Notes: a model not told the origin generated them from the sequence alone. Numbered from the stretch's first letter, positions 46,739 through 56,323 are shown. The stretch is 64,000 bases of DNA from Renibacterium salmoninarum ATCC 33209 (GCF_000018885.1 NC_010168.1:2108001-2172000), one strand, 5' to 3'. Program-made: numbers and translations.

Positions 46739-47695
46739 TTGGGTCTTGACCCGCTCACAACAACCGCTTGGGTGCTTGCGGCGCTCGCGGTCATTTTGGC
46801 TTGGCCAGCTCCTTTGGTGCTTTCTCGCGCGCATTGGCCGCGACGCTCCCCTGCCATGGCAATGATTCTCTGGCAGGCAGTTGGCCTTGCTGGCGGATTG
46901 TCTATGATCGGCGCCATGCTGACCTGGGGATTGGCGCCGCTAGGAAGCAATATTCTGGCCGCCTTTGGCCGGTTGATAGACATCGTCTTTTTCAATGCGC
47001 CGATCGGCGGGCTGCGGTTCTGGCATGCTTTCGCCCTTTCTGCTGCTGGGCTGTTGGGTGCACATCTGCTCTTCACCTTGCTGCTCACCTACGTACGGAT
47101 CCAACGGCAACGCAGCCGGCACCGGGAGCTGCTATTACTACTTTCCTCGCCATCAGCGGAGCGCCCCGGCACCGTTGTGATCAACCACGCTGCACCAGTC
47201 GCGTATTGCCTGCCAGGTGGTGCTCGATCGGTCACGGTGCTCTCAGATGGTTTGCTGAAGCTCTTCAAACCAGAAGAACTTCAAGCCGTGTTGACTCATG
47301 AACAAACGCATCTCTTGCAACGGCACCATCTGCTCCTATGGGCCTTCGCCGCCTGGAAATCTGCACTACCGTGGCTGCCGACCTCACGACTTGCGCAAAG
47401 CGCGGTCAACGAACTGATCGAGATGCTTGCCGACGACGCCGCCCTCTGCGAGGTGCCAGAGCCCACCTTAGTGCGCTCCATTGCTTTAGTAGCCTCTGGC
47501 TCGGCACACAGCCCGTCTCCGGCGCCCTCGTCGGATAATCCAGACTCGGATGGCACCACGGCGTCCAGAATTCAACGGCTGATTCACCCGGAACCACCAT
47601 TAGCTGCGCCGTTACGGGCGCTCATATTGGTCGGCTCGCTGTTACTACTAGCAGCACCAACCGCGCTGCTAGTTATCCCAGCACTCCTCAGCTAA
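46739..47695 (+). CDS. M56-family membrane metallopeptidase (BlaR1-like, no sensor domain)
   Basis: 318 aa from TTG 46739 with GAGG upstream. Membrane segments flank a cytosolic zinc-protease domain with the HExxH motif LTHEQTHLLQRH (about residues 185-196) and the third-ligand region NELIEMLADDAAL. Four or so helices are predicted, the last near the C-terminus. Classical BlaR1/MecR1 have an added extracellular penicillin-binding sensor of about 250 residues, absent here, so it must sense something else. It sits 30 nt downstream of the blaI-like gene and is the likely protease partner. Confidence 0.88.
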   Translation: MGLDPLTTTAWVLAALAVILAWPAPLVLSRAHWPRRSPAMAMILWQAVGLAGGLSMIGAMLTWGLAPLGSNILAAFGRLIDIVFFNAPIGGLRFWHAFALSAAGLLGAHLLFTLLLTYVRIQRQRSRHRELLLLLSSPSAERPGTVVINHAAPVAYCLPGGARSVTVLSDGLLKLFKPEELQAVLTHEQTHLLQRHHLLLWAFAAWKSALPWLPTSRLAQSAVNELIEMLADDAALCEVPEPTLVRSIALVASGSAHSPSPAPSSDNPDSDGTTASRIQRLIHPEPPLAAPLRALILVGSLLLLAAPTALLVIPALLS

Positions 47696-47704
47696 ATATT
47701 CCAG

Positions 47705-47765
47705 AACGCTGCACAACTTTTCGGCCTTAAACATTCGTTTTAAGGCCGAAAAGTTGTGCAGCGTT
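47705..47765. terminator. Long hairpin between the M56 gene and parE
   Basis: A perfect 27-bp inverted repeat (47705-47731 and 47739-47765) with a 7-nt loop lies between convergent genes, as expected for a bidirectional terminator. Its outer arm AACGCTGCACAACTTTTCGG is nearly the same as in the hairpin at 11011-11075. Confidence 0.8.
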
Positions 47766-47784
47766 TGAAGTTTCTGGCTGTGGA

Positions 47785-49896
47785 TTAGGCGTCGAGGCGT
47801 TCCCGATCGAGCATTGCCGAGCCGGCGATAATAAATTCTTTGCGCGGTGCGACGTCGGAGCCCATGAGCAGCTCAAAAGTCTTCTCGGCCGCCTCAGCAT
47901 GTGTTGCGGTAACTCTGCGCAAGGTTCGATGCCGTGGATCCATCGTGGTTTCGGCCAGCTGATCGGCATCCATTTCGCCCAGACCCTTGTAACGCTGGAT
48001 CGGCTCTTTGTAGCGCTTGCCCTCTTTTTCTAACCGCTTGAGCAAGTCATTGAGCTCATTTTCGGTATAGGTGTAAATCAACTCATTCGCCTTTTGACCA
48101 TGATTGATTACCTCAACTCGATGCAGCGGCGGCACTGCGGCGTAAACGCGGCCAGCATCAATCATCGGGCGCATGTAGCGGAAGAACAACGTCAGCAAAA
48201 GAGTGCGAATATGTGCCCCGTCGACGTCGGCATCCGTCATGACAATGATCTTGCCGTAGCGTGCGCCCTCAATGTCGAAGGAACGGCCAGACCCGGCGCC
48301 AACCACTTGGATGAGCGCCGCGCATTCGGCGTTGGAGAGCATATCCCCCACCGAAGCCTTCTGCACGTTCAGGATCTTGCCACGTATCGGCAGCAAAGCT
48401 TGGAAGTCGGAGGAACGAGCCAGTCGTGCGGTGCCCAGCGCGCTGTCGCCCTCCACGATGAACAATTCCGTGCGCTCAGTTTCTTCGGACCGGCAATCCG
48501 CCAATTTAGCGGGTAGCGAAGAGGTTTCCAAGGCATTCTTGCGCCGCTGAGTTTCTTTGTGTACCCGCGCCGAAATCCGCGACTTCATTTCGGAAACAAC
48601 TTTTTCCAATAACAACGCCGATTGGGCCTTGTCATTGCGATTCGACGAATTCAGCTTCGCGGTAATTTCTTGCTCAACCACTTTGGCCACAATCGCACGC
48701 ACTGCAGGCGTGCCAAGAACCTCTTTGGTCTGGCCTTCAAACTGGGGCTCGGCCAGTCGCACGGTGAGCACCGCCGTCAACCCGGCCTGAACATCATCCT
48801 TTTCGATCTTGTCGTTTCCGGCCTTGAGCTTGCGGGCATTCGCTTCAATGACTTTGCGGAAAGTCCTCAACAGCGCTTGCTCAAAACCTTCTTGATGCCT
48901 GCCGCCCTTTGGCGTGGAAATGATGTTGACGAAGCTGCGCATCGTGGTCTCGTAACCGATGCCCCAGCGTAAGGCAATATCCACTTCACAATCGCGCTCG
49001 ACCTCAGTTGGCATCATGTGGCCATTATCATCAAGCACCGGGACGGTCTCTTTGAAGCTCGCGGTGCCGTGTAATCGCCAAATATCCGTTACTGGTGCAT
49101 CGACAGCTAGGAAATCTACAAACTCTGAGATACCGCCGTCGTGATGAAACACCTCTTTGTGCGGACCTAACTCGCCCGCAGTATTAGCTAAGCCTCGTTC
49201 GTCCCGAATGGTGATCCGCAGCCCCGGGACTAAGAAAGATGTTTGCCGCGCCCTAGCGGCAAGCTCCTCGTAGGAGAACTTCGCATCCGGGGTGAAAATC
49301 TGTTGATCCGCCCAATATCGAATTCGAGTTCCGGTAACGCCACGTTTCGTAGTACCAATAACACCGAGTACCGACTTTTGTACGAAAGGCTCAAAGGTCG
49401 AATTGGGGCTCAGCGAACGCCCGGTTTCTTTGAAGACTCCCGGCTCACCGCGACGGAATGACATTTGGTATGTTTTGCCACCGCGATCAACTTGAGCATC
49501 CAGGCGAGCCGATAGCGCGTTGACGACGGAAGCGCCGACGCCGTGCAAGCCGCCGGAAGCAGCATAAGAGGACCCACCAAATTTTCCACCAGCATGCAGT
49601 TTGGTCAGCACAACTTCGACGCCGGTCAAGCCAGTTTTCGGCTCAATGTCGACCGGAATACCACGCCCATCGTCGTGCACTTCGACGGAATTGTCCTTGT
49701 GTAAAATCACCAGAATCTTCTGGCCGAAACCGCCCAGCGCCTCATCGACGGCGTTGTCGAGAATCTCCCAAAGACAATGCATCAAGCCACGGGAATCGGT
49801 GGAGCCGATATACATACCCGGCCGTTTGCGCACCGCGTCCAGCCCTTCGAGAACTGAAAGGTGGCGGGCGTTGTAATCGGATTTTGTGGCGGCCAC
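47785..49896 (-). CDS. parE: DNA topoisomerase IV subunit B
   Basis: 703 aa. The GHKL ATPase part has LDNAVDEALGG, DDGRGIPVD and GLHGVGASVVNALS. The TOPRIM domain has EGDSALGTARLARSSDFQA and the metal site MTDADVDGAHI. The C-terminus has QRYKGLGEMDADQL. It is the ATPase partner of ParC, placed 12 kb away and opposite in orientation. The downstream neighbours DUF7455 and sigA are typical of Arthrobacter-like genomes for the parE gene. GyrB would also have these motifs; context decides. Confidence 0.9.
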   Translation of the reverse strand: MAATKSDYNARHLSVLEGLDAVRKRPGMYIGSTDSRGLMHCLWEILDNAVDEALGGFGQKILVILHKDNSVEVHDDGRGIPVDIEPKTGLTGVEVVLTKLHAGGKFGGSSYAASGGLHGVGASVVNALSARLDAQVDRGGKTYQMSFRRGEPGVFKETGRSLSPNSTFEPFVQKSVLGVIGTTKRGVTGTRIRYWADQQIFTPDAKFSYEELAARARQTSFLVPGLRITIRDERGLANTAGELGPHKEVFHHDGGISEFVDFLAVDAPVTDIWRLHGTASFKETVPVLDDNGHMMPTEVERDCEVDIALRWGIGYETTMRSFVNIISTPKGGRHQEGFEQALLRTFRKVIEANARKLKAGNDKIEKDDVQAGLTAVLTVRLAEPQFEGQTKEVLGTPAVRAIVAKVVEQEITAKLNSSNRNDKAQSALLLEKVVSEMKSRISARVHKETQRRKNALETSSLPAKLADCRSEETERTELFIVEGDSALGTARLARSSDFQALLPIRGKILNVQKASVGDMLSNAECAALIQVVGAGSGRSFDIEGARYGKIIVMTDADVDGAHIRTLLLTLFFRYMRPMIDAGRVYAAVPPLHRVEVINHGQKANELIYTYTENELNDLLKRLEKEGKRYKEPIQRYKGLGEMDADQLAETTMDPRHRTLRRVTATHAEAAEKTFELLMGSDVAPRKEFIIAGSAMLDRERLDA

Positions 49897-50202
49897 GTGG
49901 AGGCGCTCCTTCGAAGGTCATACAGTGCCAGTTTCCTGGACATATTGAGCTTTTTCAGACTATCGCTTTCCAAGCTGCTCGCAGCGCAGGCTGGCCGTAC
50001 GACGCCTCAGATAACGGCCAAGCCGTGTCCTGAGGATTCGGCGAAAAGTGGACGTTTATGAAATTGCAATACGCGGACAGCGAAAGAAGACCCAGCCTGA
50101 GATGGTTTGGAACCGCATAATGGTTGTATAGATGTACAAGCATTAGAGCTGGAGCACCTGTAGAGGCGAAAGCGTCACGGGGCCAGAAATGAAGGAGGGG
50201 TC
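49897..50202. other. Intergenic region upstream of the DUF7455 gene and of parE
   Basis: 306 nt between divergent genes. It should hold both promoters. On the plus strand, GTATAGATG around 50127-50135 could be part of a -10 region for the DUF7455 gene, whose ribosome site AAGGAGG is strong. I see no other structure. Confidence 0.5.
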
Positions 50203-50427
50203 ATGACAACGGCAATTATAAGTCGTGAACTGAATGCTTTGGATCGCTGCGATCGTTGTGGCGCACAAGCTTATGTCAGGGTAGTCCTTGAGTCCTCTGG
50301 CGGAGAACTTCTATTCTGCGCGCACCATGCACGCGCAGTTGAAGCGACGCTAAAACCGATTTCGGGACAGTGGCACGATGAGACCTCCCGGTTGTTTGAA
50401 AAAGCACCGGTTCTTATCGAGGACTGA
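50203..50427 (+). CDS. DUF7455 family small zinc-finger-like protein
   Basis: 74 aa with a strong AAGGAGG 7 nt before ATG. Two pairs of potential metal ligands, CDRCG and FCAHH, form a likely zinc ribbon. The sequence ALDRCDRCGAQAYVR is typical of the actinobacterial DUF7455 family found between sigA and parE. Function unknown. A 17-bp hairpin terminator follows. Confidence 0.85.
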   Translation: MTTAIISRELNALDRCDRCGAQAYVRVVLESSGGELLFCAHHARAVEATLKPISGQWHDETSRLFEKAPVLIED

Positions 50428-50453
50428 GCAACTATGTACTGAACAATCGTGTT

Positions 50454-50491
50454 AAGAAAGGCACCTAGCGCAATCGCTAGGTGCCTTTCTT
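50454..50491 (+). terminator. Terminator after the DUF7455 gene
   Basis: Perfect 17-bp stem (50454-50470 with 50475-50491), loop CAAT, arm AAGAAAGGCACCTAGCG, ending in TTTCTT. An outer CTGAACA...TGTTCAG pairing may extend it. Confidence 0.88.
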
Positions 50492-50658
50492 GTTCAGTCT
50501 GTGTTCGAGTTAGCAGCTAATAAGTTGGTTGCATCGTGGCGACAATATCCCACGGAGTTGGTATTCTCGGAGGGACATACCCATTTCTTCCCAGTGAAAA
50601 TGCTAGCTAGGTGGGAAATCGTGGAAAAGCACCAGGCTCCTTGGGAATGAACTTGGGA

Positions 50659-50698
50659 ATGAAAAGGAGCGGGCCCACAGGGCGCCGCTCCTTTTCAT
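50659..50698 (-). terminator. Terminator of the sigma factor gene
   Basis: 14-bp stem (50659-50672 with 50685-50698), arm ATGAAAAGGAGCGG, 12-nt loop. It lies 43 nt past the sigma factor stop on the minus strand. Confidence 0.78.
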
Positions 50699-50740
50699 GA
50701 AGATATGCGAGACTTTCGCAACGGCTATCGCCGAAGATTT

Positions 50741-52129
50741 TTAGTCCAGGTAGTCGCGCAATACCTGAGAACGCGAGGGGTGACGCAACTTAGACATCGT
50801 CTTGGATTCGATCTGCCTAATCCGCTCGCGCGTGACTCCGTAGACTTTACCGATTTCGTCTAAAGTCTTCGGCTGGCCATCAGTAAGTCCGAAACGCATT
50901 GCGACGACGCCCGCTTCACGCTCCGAGAGCGTGTCAAGCACCGAATGTAATTGCTCCTGCAACAAGGTGAAGCTAACTGCGTCAGCCGGTACAACGGCTT
51001 CAGAGTCCTCGATCAAGTCGCCAAACTCTGAATCGCCGTCTTCACCCAGGGGCGTGTGCAATGAAATCGGTTCGCGACCGTACTTCTGTACCTCGACGAC
51101 CTTTTCAGGAGTCATGTCGAGTTCAAGCGCCAATTCTTCCGGCGTAGGTTCCCGACCCAGGTCTTGCAGCATCTGGCGTTGTACCCGAGCAAGCTTGTTG
51201 ATCACTTCAACCATGTGCACCGGAATACGAATGGTGCGAGCTTGGTCAGCCATTGCCCGCGTAATTGCCTGGCGGATCCACCAAGTCGCGTAGGTGGAGA
51301 ACTTGAAGCCCTTGGTGTAGTCGAATTTCTCAACCGCACGGATCAGGCCCATGTTGCCCTCTTGGATCAAGTCCAAGAACAACATTCCACGACCGGTGTA
51401 ACGCTTCGCAAGCGAAACAACGAGTCGCAAGTTCGCTTCGAGCAAGTGGTTTTTTGCCCGCTTACCATCGTGGATAACCCACTGATATTCGCGGTTTAGC
51501 TTCTCGGTGATCTTGCCATCATCAGCTGCAAGCTTTTCTTCCGCGTACAGACCGGCTTCGATCCGCAGAGCCAAGTCGACTTCCTGCTCAGCGTTAAGCA
51601 GCGCGACTTTACCGATCTGCTTCAGATAATCTTTGACCGGGTCCGCCGTTGCGCCCGCGGACATAACCTGCTGCACCGGCGCATCGTCGTCGTCAGCATC
51701 TGAATAAACAAAACCTGATCCGGCAGTTTCTTCGGCTTCTTCCGGAGCGTCTGCAGTTTCGGTCTCCGCCGAATCCGCTACGCCTTCAGTGCTTTCGTCA
51801 TCAGCACTCTCCGCGGAGTCATCCGCTTTAGGCTTGCGTCCACGCGTCGGCTTTACTGCGGCGTCATCTTCCGAGAGCGCAGCTTTCTTCGCGGCTGCAG
51901 TAGCAGCTCGCTTCTGTGCCGGTGTGAGTTTTTCTTCGATTGTGACAGCGTCAGGGATTTCGGTTACCTTCTTCGCGGAGGGCTTCTTAGCAGCCAGGGT
52001 TTTAACAGCCGCAGTCTGAGCGACAGGGGCGTCCTTCACCGCGGCGCGGGTGCGAGCCGTGGATGTTTCAGCCGAAGCGGAATCCTCGGGGGCAGCGGTT
52101 GCGCTGATCTTCCGTGCAGTTGGAGACAC
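50741..52129 (-). CDS. rpoD: Primary RNA polymerase sigma factor (RpoD/SigA/HrdB)
   Basis: 462 aa. An Ala/Lys- and acid-rich leader (about 1-150) is typical of actinobacterial primary sigma factors. Region 1.2 ([16 protein letters not shown]), region 2 with [20 protein letters not shown] and [13 protein letters not shown], region 3 and region 4 with the [19 protein letters not shown] are all present. The C-terminus SQVLRDYLD is canonical. It directs RNA polymerase to housekeeping promoters. A TTGACA (52186-52191 on the minus strand) with an upstream 11-bp dyad may belong to its promoter. Confidence 0.96.
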
Positions 52130-52473
52130 TGATTACCTTTCCTTGCAGCTTGTAGTGTTACCTGCGCGCAACACCACTATGACCCTGTCAAGTCCGTGAT
52201 CGTCATCACTCACGATCGCGGACAGCAGAGTCAGTATGTAGAACTGCTGAGAGCGGCTTCTCGTTCCCAAATTGCTAAAGGTAATTCGAGCTCGAAGCTA
52301 CGTGAATAACTCACGGACCCCACCGGGTCGTCCTGATATTGTCTCACGGATCTTCGAGCTCTTAGAATCGACGCGGCCGAACGCTGCACGCCGTTCCCGA
52401 AATTAACTGAATACCAGCCGTGAAAATGCCCAGTAGCCATTTCTTTACACAAGACAATCGTTAGCTGCTAAAT
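52130..52473. other. Intergenic region upstream of rpoD
   Basis: 344 nt between the end of the broken DUF4192 gene and the rpoD start. It holds the dyad at 52193-52222 and a TTGACA that may be the rpoD -35 element. An open frame at 52231-52452 on the minus strand has no protein-like features. Confidence 0.55.
52193..52222 (-). promoter_or_regulatory. Dyad upstream of a TTGACA element before rpoD
   Basis: TCCGTGATCGT and ACGATCGCGGA face each other across 8 nt (10 of 11 pairs). On the minus strand this dyad directly precedes TTGACA at 52186-52191. It could be an operator for the rpoD promoter. No clear -10 hexamer was found at standard spacing, so the assignment is weak. Confidence 0.3.
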
Positions 52474-53671
52474 CTATGCGACGTTGGGCCCGTGCTGTTG
52501 CCAAGCAGTTTTTGGATCCTTTGCCCAATGACAGAGCACCCCTTCAGCTAGTAGTTCATCAAAGAGTTCGGCCAGTCGGTACCGCGGTACTACGGCCAAC
52601 GCAGAGTCCACATAGCATCCAGCCTTGCTACCTCGACCTTTACACCATTCCAGCCAGGCAAGAATGCTCAGCACGGCTGCACTTGCCGTCCTGACACTGT
52701 CGCCGTCTTGGGCTGACGGTTCCGATAAATGAGCTGCCGATAATGACCTCTGCTGCGGTGAAGTCGCAAGGTTCAGCACACACACGGCAGCAATCTGACG
52801 AAGAATTTCCTCAAAGCGAGTCAGCCGGTCCCAAGGTGGCGCAATCTCCGGACTACCAAGAAGTAGCTCAGTAGATTTTGGCAAGTTGGCTTGTTCGCGG
52901 TCGGTTAAAGCCGACACCATCACAGCATCTCGCAAGTAAATATTCGCAAGCGTGGCGCCCAAATATCCCAAGGACTCCGCGGTTTCGATTCGAGATCCGA
53001 ATTGCGTCGACCTCGCGACGTCCCAGGCGCGTAGCGCCGACTCAAAAGTCGGCTCGTCAAAACGAAGCAAACCAACTTGAGCAACTTCGCGCCGTAGGAC
53101 CTTTCGTGCCCTAGACCTTTTCGTGGCGCTTACCGAGGGCAAAGTCATCGCGGACGGCAGATCCGCATCGTAACTACTCCCCCGAAAAATCAGTTCTGCA
53201 CTCATGGTGCTTTCACGGACATTTTGCAAATTTTGTCCGCTCAAAGAACAGCATTCCTCGTCCCGGCAGAGATAATCACGCCAATTGCTTTCACCGACCC
53301 ACCACGCATCACGCAGCGGCATTCCCACTTCAGAAAGCGTCACGCCCAGCATCAACAACAACTGATCGAACCCAGGATCCACCGAATCGTTCCAGTCCAT
53401 CCCGGTATTATAGGACAGCCAGCGAACCATCCGCGCGGCCGTCGAGCCTGAGGTGGCTGGCAATCTGCTCGGAAAATTCACGATAGTCGGACATATCTCC
53501 GCCCCGAGCCAGCAAATCTAAGCGCAAGCTAGCTCCAACCCGATTGCCAGAGATTGCAAGCACCACCAACGACATCTCCGGCCAGTAACCAAGAGCGTGC
53601 GGCACATAAGCCAAAATATCTTGCGGCTGGCTAGCTGAAATTAGATTGCTTGAAGCTGATGAAGAGTTCAT
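52474..53671 (-). pseudogene. DUF4192 family protein, frameshifted
   Basis: The N-terminal ORF (from 53671) has the family start ISASQPQDILAYVPHALGYWPEMSLVVLAISG and ends ADGSLAVL, in consecutive short pieces. The main part resumes in another frame with SYNTGMDWND, GMPLRDAWWVGESNWRDYLCRDEECC and STMSAELIFRGS. A 2-nt deletion (or 1-nt insertion) at about 53410 explains the break. The full protein would be about 395 aa. DUF4192 is an actinobacterial family of unknown function often beside sigA. The 335-aa ORF could start internally but would lack the first domain. Confidence 0.83.
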
Positions 53672-53804
53672 AGATTCAGCTTGTGGCTGTCACATGCTGC
53701 GAAACAGCTCAGCTCATGTGGGGAAACTGCACAAAACTGCAGCTGTGCAGGAAAACTAAGAAGTTAGGGGAAACCAGCGCACCGGACTCTCCATCAGAAG
53801 AATC

Positions 53805-55160
53805 TTAACCATCAGATTCTTTCCGGGTCTTCTTCTGCAATTGGTACCGTCGACGCCTTGCCCGGTAACCGCTCAGCGCCTCCCGCAACGGCGGCACAGA
53901 CACGCCGTCGGAAGCCATCCGCCGTCGCACTTCACGCCTACTCAGCAATACTGCGCCAACGCCAAAAGCAATCACTAAAAATTGCACGCTAAGCGCGATT
54001 CGGAACGAATCAAGCGCGTAAAGCATCCCGTGCGAGTAGCCCAGGTTATTAAGCAAGTCCAAAACCAGTCCCACGATATACATCGTGATCAGGGCTGCAA
54101 TAAAGCCACCCACATTCACGATTCCAGTATCTGTTCCCATCCGGTGCGCCGGGTTAAAGGTCCGGGCAAAGTCAAAGCCAATCATTGCCGCGGGCCCACC
54201 CACACCGAGCACCGCAATGAGCACGATCAGCAGCCAAAGCGGTGCGGGACCCGGATAGAGCAACACCAAAGCCCACACTAAAGCAGTCAAAATGGCGATG
54301 ACTAACACCAGCGTCGATCGGCGTAGCGGATGCCGGCCCACCCATCCGCCTAGCCACGGGCTGCTCACCAATCCCACCGGAATGAAAAGAGTGAGCAGCA
54401 ATGAAGCTTGCGACGGCGGGAGCCCCCGACCAGAGACCAAAAACGGATAACCCCAAGTCAGCAGAAATACCGTGCCGGAAAACTGCAAGGTGAAATGGCT
54501 CCACATTCCGAGCCGAGTACCGGGCTGCCGCCAAGCAGCAGCAACGGAGCCAGCAATATCCCGCAGCCTGCCCGGCGGATGCGCCCTGGGCAAATCAGCG
54601 GGATAATCTAGAACGAATATTCCGGTCAACACCAAAGCCAATAGCGACAATGCCGCAGCGCTAACAAAAGCAGGGCTCCAACCAAACTGGCGCAATACCG
54701 CAGCAAATTGAATTGCACTCAACAGCTGACCCAATTGGCCGATCATCGCGGTGAGCTGAGTCAACAACGGAATTCTTCGTGCGCTGAACCAGGCCGGAAG
54801 CAATCTCAATACCGCAATGAAGGTCATTGCATCGCCTGCGCCGAGCAACACCCGACCCACCAAGCCAGCGGGCACCGAAGTCGCTGCTGCCAGCTGAAGC
54901 TGACCCAAAAGCATCAATAACGCGCCCGCTGAGACCATCAACTTCGGCCCGAATCGGTCGACCAAGGCGCCAACCGGAATCTGCAAAGCGGCATAAACCA
55001 GCAATTGCAGGACCGAAAAAGCGGATAACGCTGCAGCAGTAGCGTTGAACCGTTCAGTCGCGTCTAAGCCCGCAACACCGAAACTGGTTCGTTGGCAGAT
55101 CGCCACGACATAAGCGAAGACGCCGACGCCCCAGCTGAGCCAGGCGCGTCGGGTATCCAC
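53805..55160 (-). CDS. Major facilitator superfamily transporter
   Basis: 451 aa with 12 membrane segments. It starts RRAWLSWGVGVFAYVVAICQRTSFGVAG; the loop 2-3 motif is GALVDRFGPKLM, with the second-half equivalent GGWVGRHPLRRSTL. The central loop and C-terminal basic tail (SGYRARRRRYQLQKK) are cytoplasmic. No substrate can be inferred. It is 27 nt downstream of the PAC2 gene and may be cotranscribed. Confidence 0.88.
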   Translation of the reverse strand: MDTRRAWLSWGVGVFAYVVAICQRTSFGVAGLDATERFNATAAALSAFSVLQLLVYAALQIPVGALVDRFGPKLMVSAGALLMLLGQLQLAAATSVPAGLVGRVLLGAGDAMTFIAVLRLLPAWFSARRIPLLTQLTAMIGQLGQLLSAIQFAAVLRQFGWSPAFVSAAALSLLALVLTGIFVLDYPADLPRAHPPGRLRDIAGSVAAAWRQPGTRLGMWSHFTLQFSGTVFLLTWGYPFLVSGRGLPPSQASLLLTLFIPVGLVSSPWLGGWVGRHPLRRSTLVLVIAILTALVWALVLLYPGPAPLWLLIVLIAVLGVGGPAAMIGFDFARTFNPAHRMGTDTGIVNVGGFIAALITMYIVGLVLDLLNNLGYSHGMLYALDSFRIALSVQFLVIAFGVGAVLLSRREVRRRMASDGVSVPPLREALSGYRARRRRYQLQKKTRKESDG

Positions 55161-55187
55161 GGCAAAAGCTTACTGCCCAGCAGCAAC

Positions 55188-56144
55188 CTAGCCCGTCGTG
55201 TCGTCTCGCTCTGCTGTGTCGTCTCGCTCTGCGAGGTAAGCCTCAATAGCAGCGCCCAGCTCATCAGCGTCCGGCAACTCATCGCCGTCGCCCGCAAGCA
55301 GCGAACGCACAGGAGTGTCTTGTTGGCGCTCGTCGTATTGCAGCTCCAACCGGCGGACAACGCCCTGTACCTCGCTCGAAGTCTGCACCTGGTCCGCAAT
55401 TTGCCGTTCTACGTCGCGACCAGATTCTCGCAACCGATCGGTGGGCAGCATAAGCGATGCGGCAGCGCCTAAGTACTCCAACGCAGCAACGGCAGCTCGC
55501 GGATACTCAGCATCAGCAAGATAATGCGGTACGTGCACCGCATAACCGGCAATGTTTCGTCCCGATTGACTCAGCCGCAGTTCAAGTAAATGGCCAATTG
55601 CCGAAGGAATCTGCACCGTGGCCTTCCACGAGGACATGCCTTCAATCAAATCTGGCCGGTTGCCGTGCACGGTCACGCCAATAGGTCTTGTGTGCGGCAC
55701 CGGCATCGGAATCGAATGCACCCAAGCCACCAAATTGACGTCAAGACGCTCTACCAGCGCTACGACGGCGGCGCTGAAACGCTCCCACTGTAAGTCAGGC
55801 TCGTTGCCTGCCAGGAACAGAAAGGGCTGCCCTAAACCGTCGACCATCCGGTACAAAACCATCTCTGGCTGCCGATAGTCGGTGAGGTGGTCTTCAACAA
55901 AACTAATCTGCGGGCGGCGTGATCGGTAGTCAATCAGCTGATCGATGTCAAAGATCGCAACCGGTTCAGCATCCAGCTTATCTAATAGCTCAGCGTTGAT
56001 CTGACTGACCACTTGGCCGGCATCCGAAAAGCCAGTAAAGCCCATCAAAAGGTTGAGACCGCGCAAGCCCTCGTCTTGGAGCATCGCACCATTGGTGGCG
56101 TACAGAGTATCCGGATCTCTCAACGGCACGTATTTAATTTCTTT
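55188..56144 (-). CDS. PAC2 family protein (proteasome assembly chaperone-like)
   Basis: 318 aa from ATG 56144, chosen because AGGATCAGG precedes it and homologues start there; an upstream in-frame start at 56174 is weaker. The PAC2 domain (about 25-265) has GLNLLMGFTGFSDAGQ, FDIDQLIDYRSRRP, FLFLAGNEPDLQWERF and GYAVHVPHYLAD. In eukaryotes PAC2 helps assemble 20S proteasomes; in actinobacteria the role is not settled. The C-terminus has an 18-bp tandem duplication giving AERDDTAERDDT. It probably forms a unit with the MFS gene. Confidence 0.85.
   Translation of the reverse strand, partial: KEIKYVPLRDPDTLYATNGAMLQDEGLRGLNLLMGFTGFSDAGQVVSQINAELLDKLDAEPVAIFDIDQLIDYRSRRPQISFVEDHLTDYRQPEMVLYRMVDGLGQPFLFLAGNEPDLQWERFSAAVVALVERLDVNLVAWVHSIPMPVPHTRPIGVTVHGNRPDLIEGMSSWKATVQIPSAIGHLLELRLSQSGRNIAGYAVHVPHYLADAEYPRAAVAALEYLGAAASLMLPTDRLRESGRDVERQIADQVQTSSEVQGVVRRLELQYDERQQDTPVRSLLAGDGDELPDADELGAAIEAYLAERDDTAERDDTTG
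55198..55233. repeat. 18-bp in-frame tandem duplication at the end of the PAC2 gene
   Basis: GTGTCGTCTCGCTCTGCT occurs twice in a row, the second copy with one changed base at the end. It adds six residues to the disordered C-terminal tail. Confidence 0.9.
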
Positions 56145-56323
56145 CATCCTGATCCTCCCGCAACGGTCTGTCATTCTACCGATTTCTTCTTACAACGTCG
56201 TTGAGGCCCAGAAACATTCCGCCGCATGGAACGGTTCTCAATTAGCGAAAGAAAAGACTACGATCAACTAAAGTGGCAGCGAATGCTACTAACCCAATCC
56301 ACCCCCAGCAGTGAGGATCTTTC

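Larger units (their letters stand above)
50428..50740. other. Intergenic region between the DUF7455 gene and the sigma factor gene
   Basis: 313 nt between convergent genes. It contains two terminators (50454-50491 and 50659-50698) and an 11-bp direct repeat of CTTGGGAATGA separated by one base. I see no gene in the middle. Confidence 0.65.

Noticed and set aside
46739..47695. Calling the BlaI/M56 pair a beta-lactam resistance system
   Set aside because: The M56 protein lacks the penicillin-binding sensor domain and no beta-lactamase gene is adjacent.
52380..52389. A third AACGCTGCAC like the outer arm of the long hairpins
   Set aside because: No complementary arm is found nearby, so it is not a hairpin of that family.
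52231..52452. A 73-aa frame in the rpoD upstream region
   Set aside because: No ribosome site, no recognisable sequence, and it overlaps probable promoter DNA.
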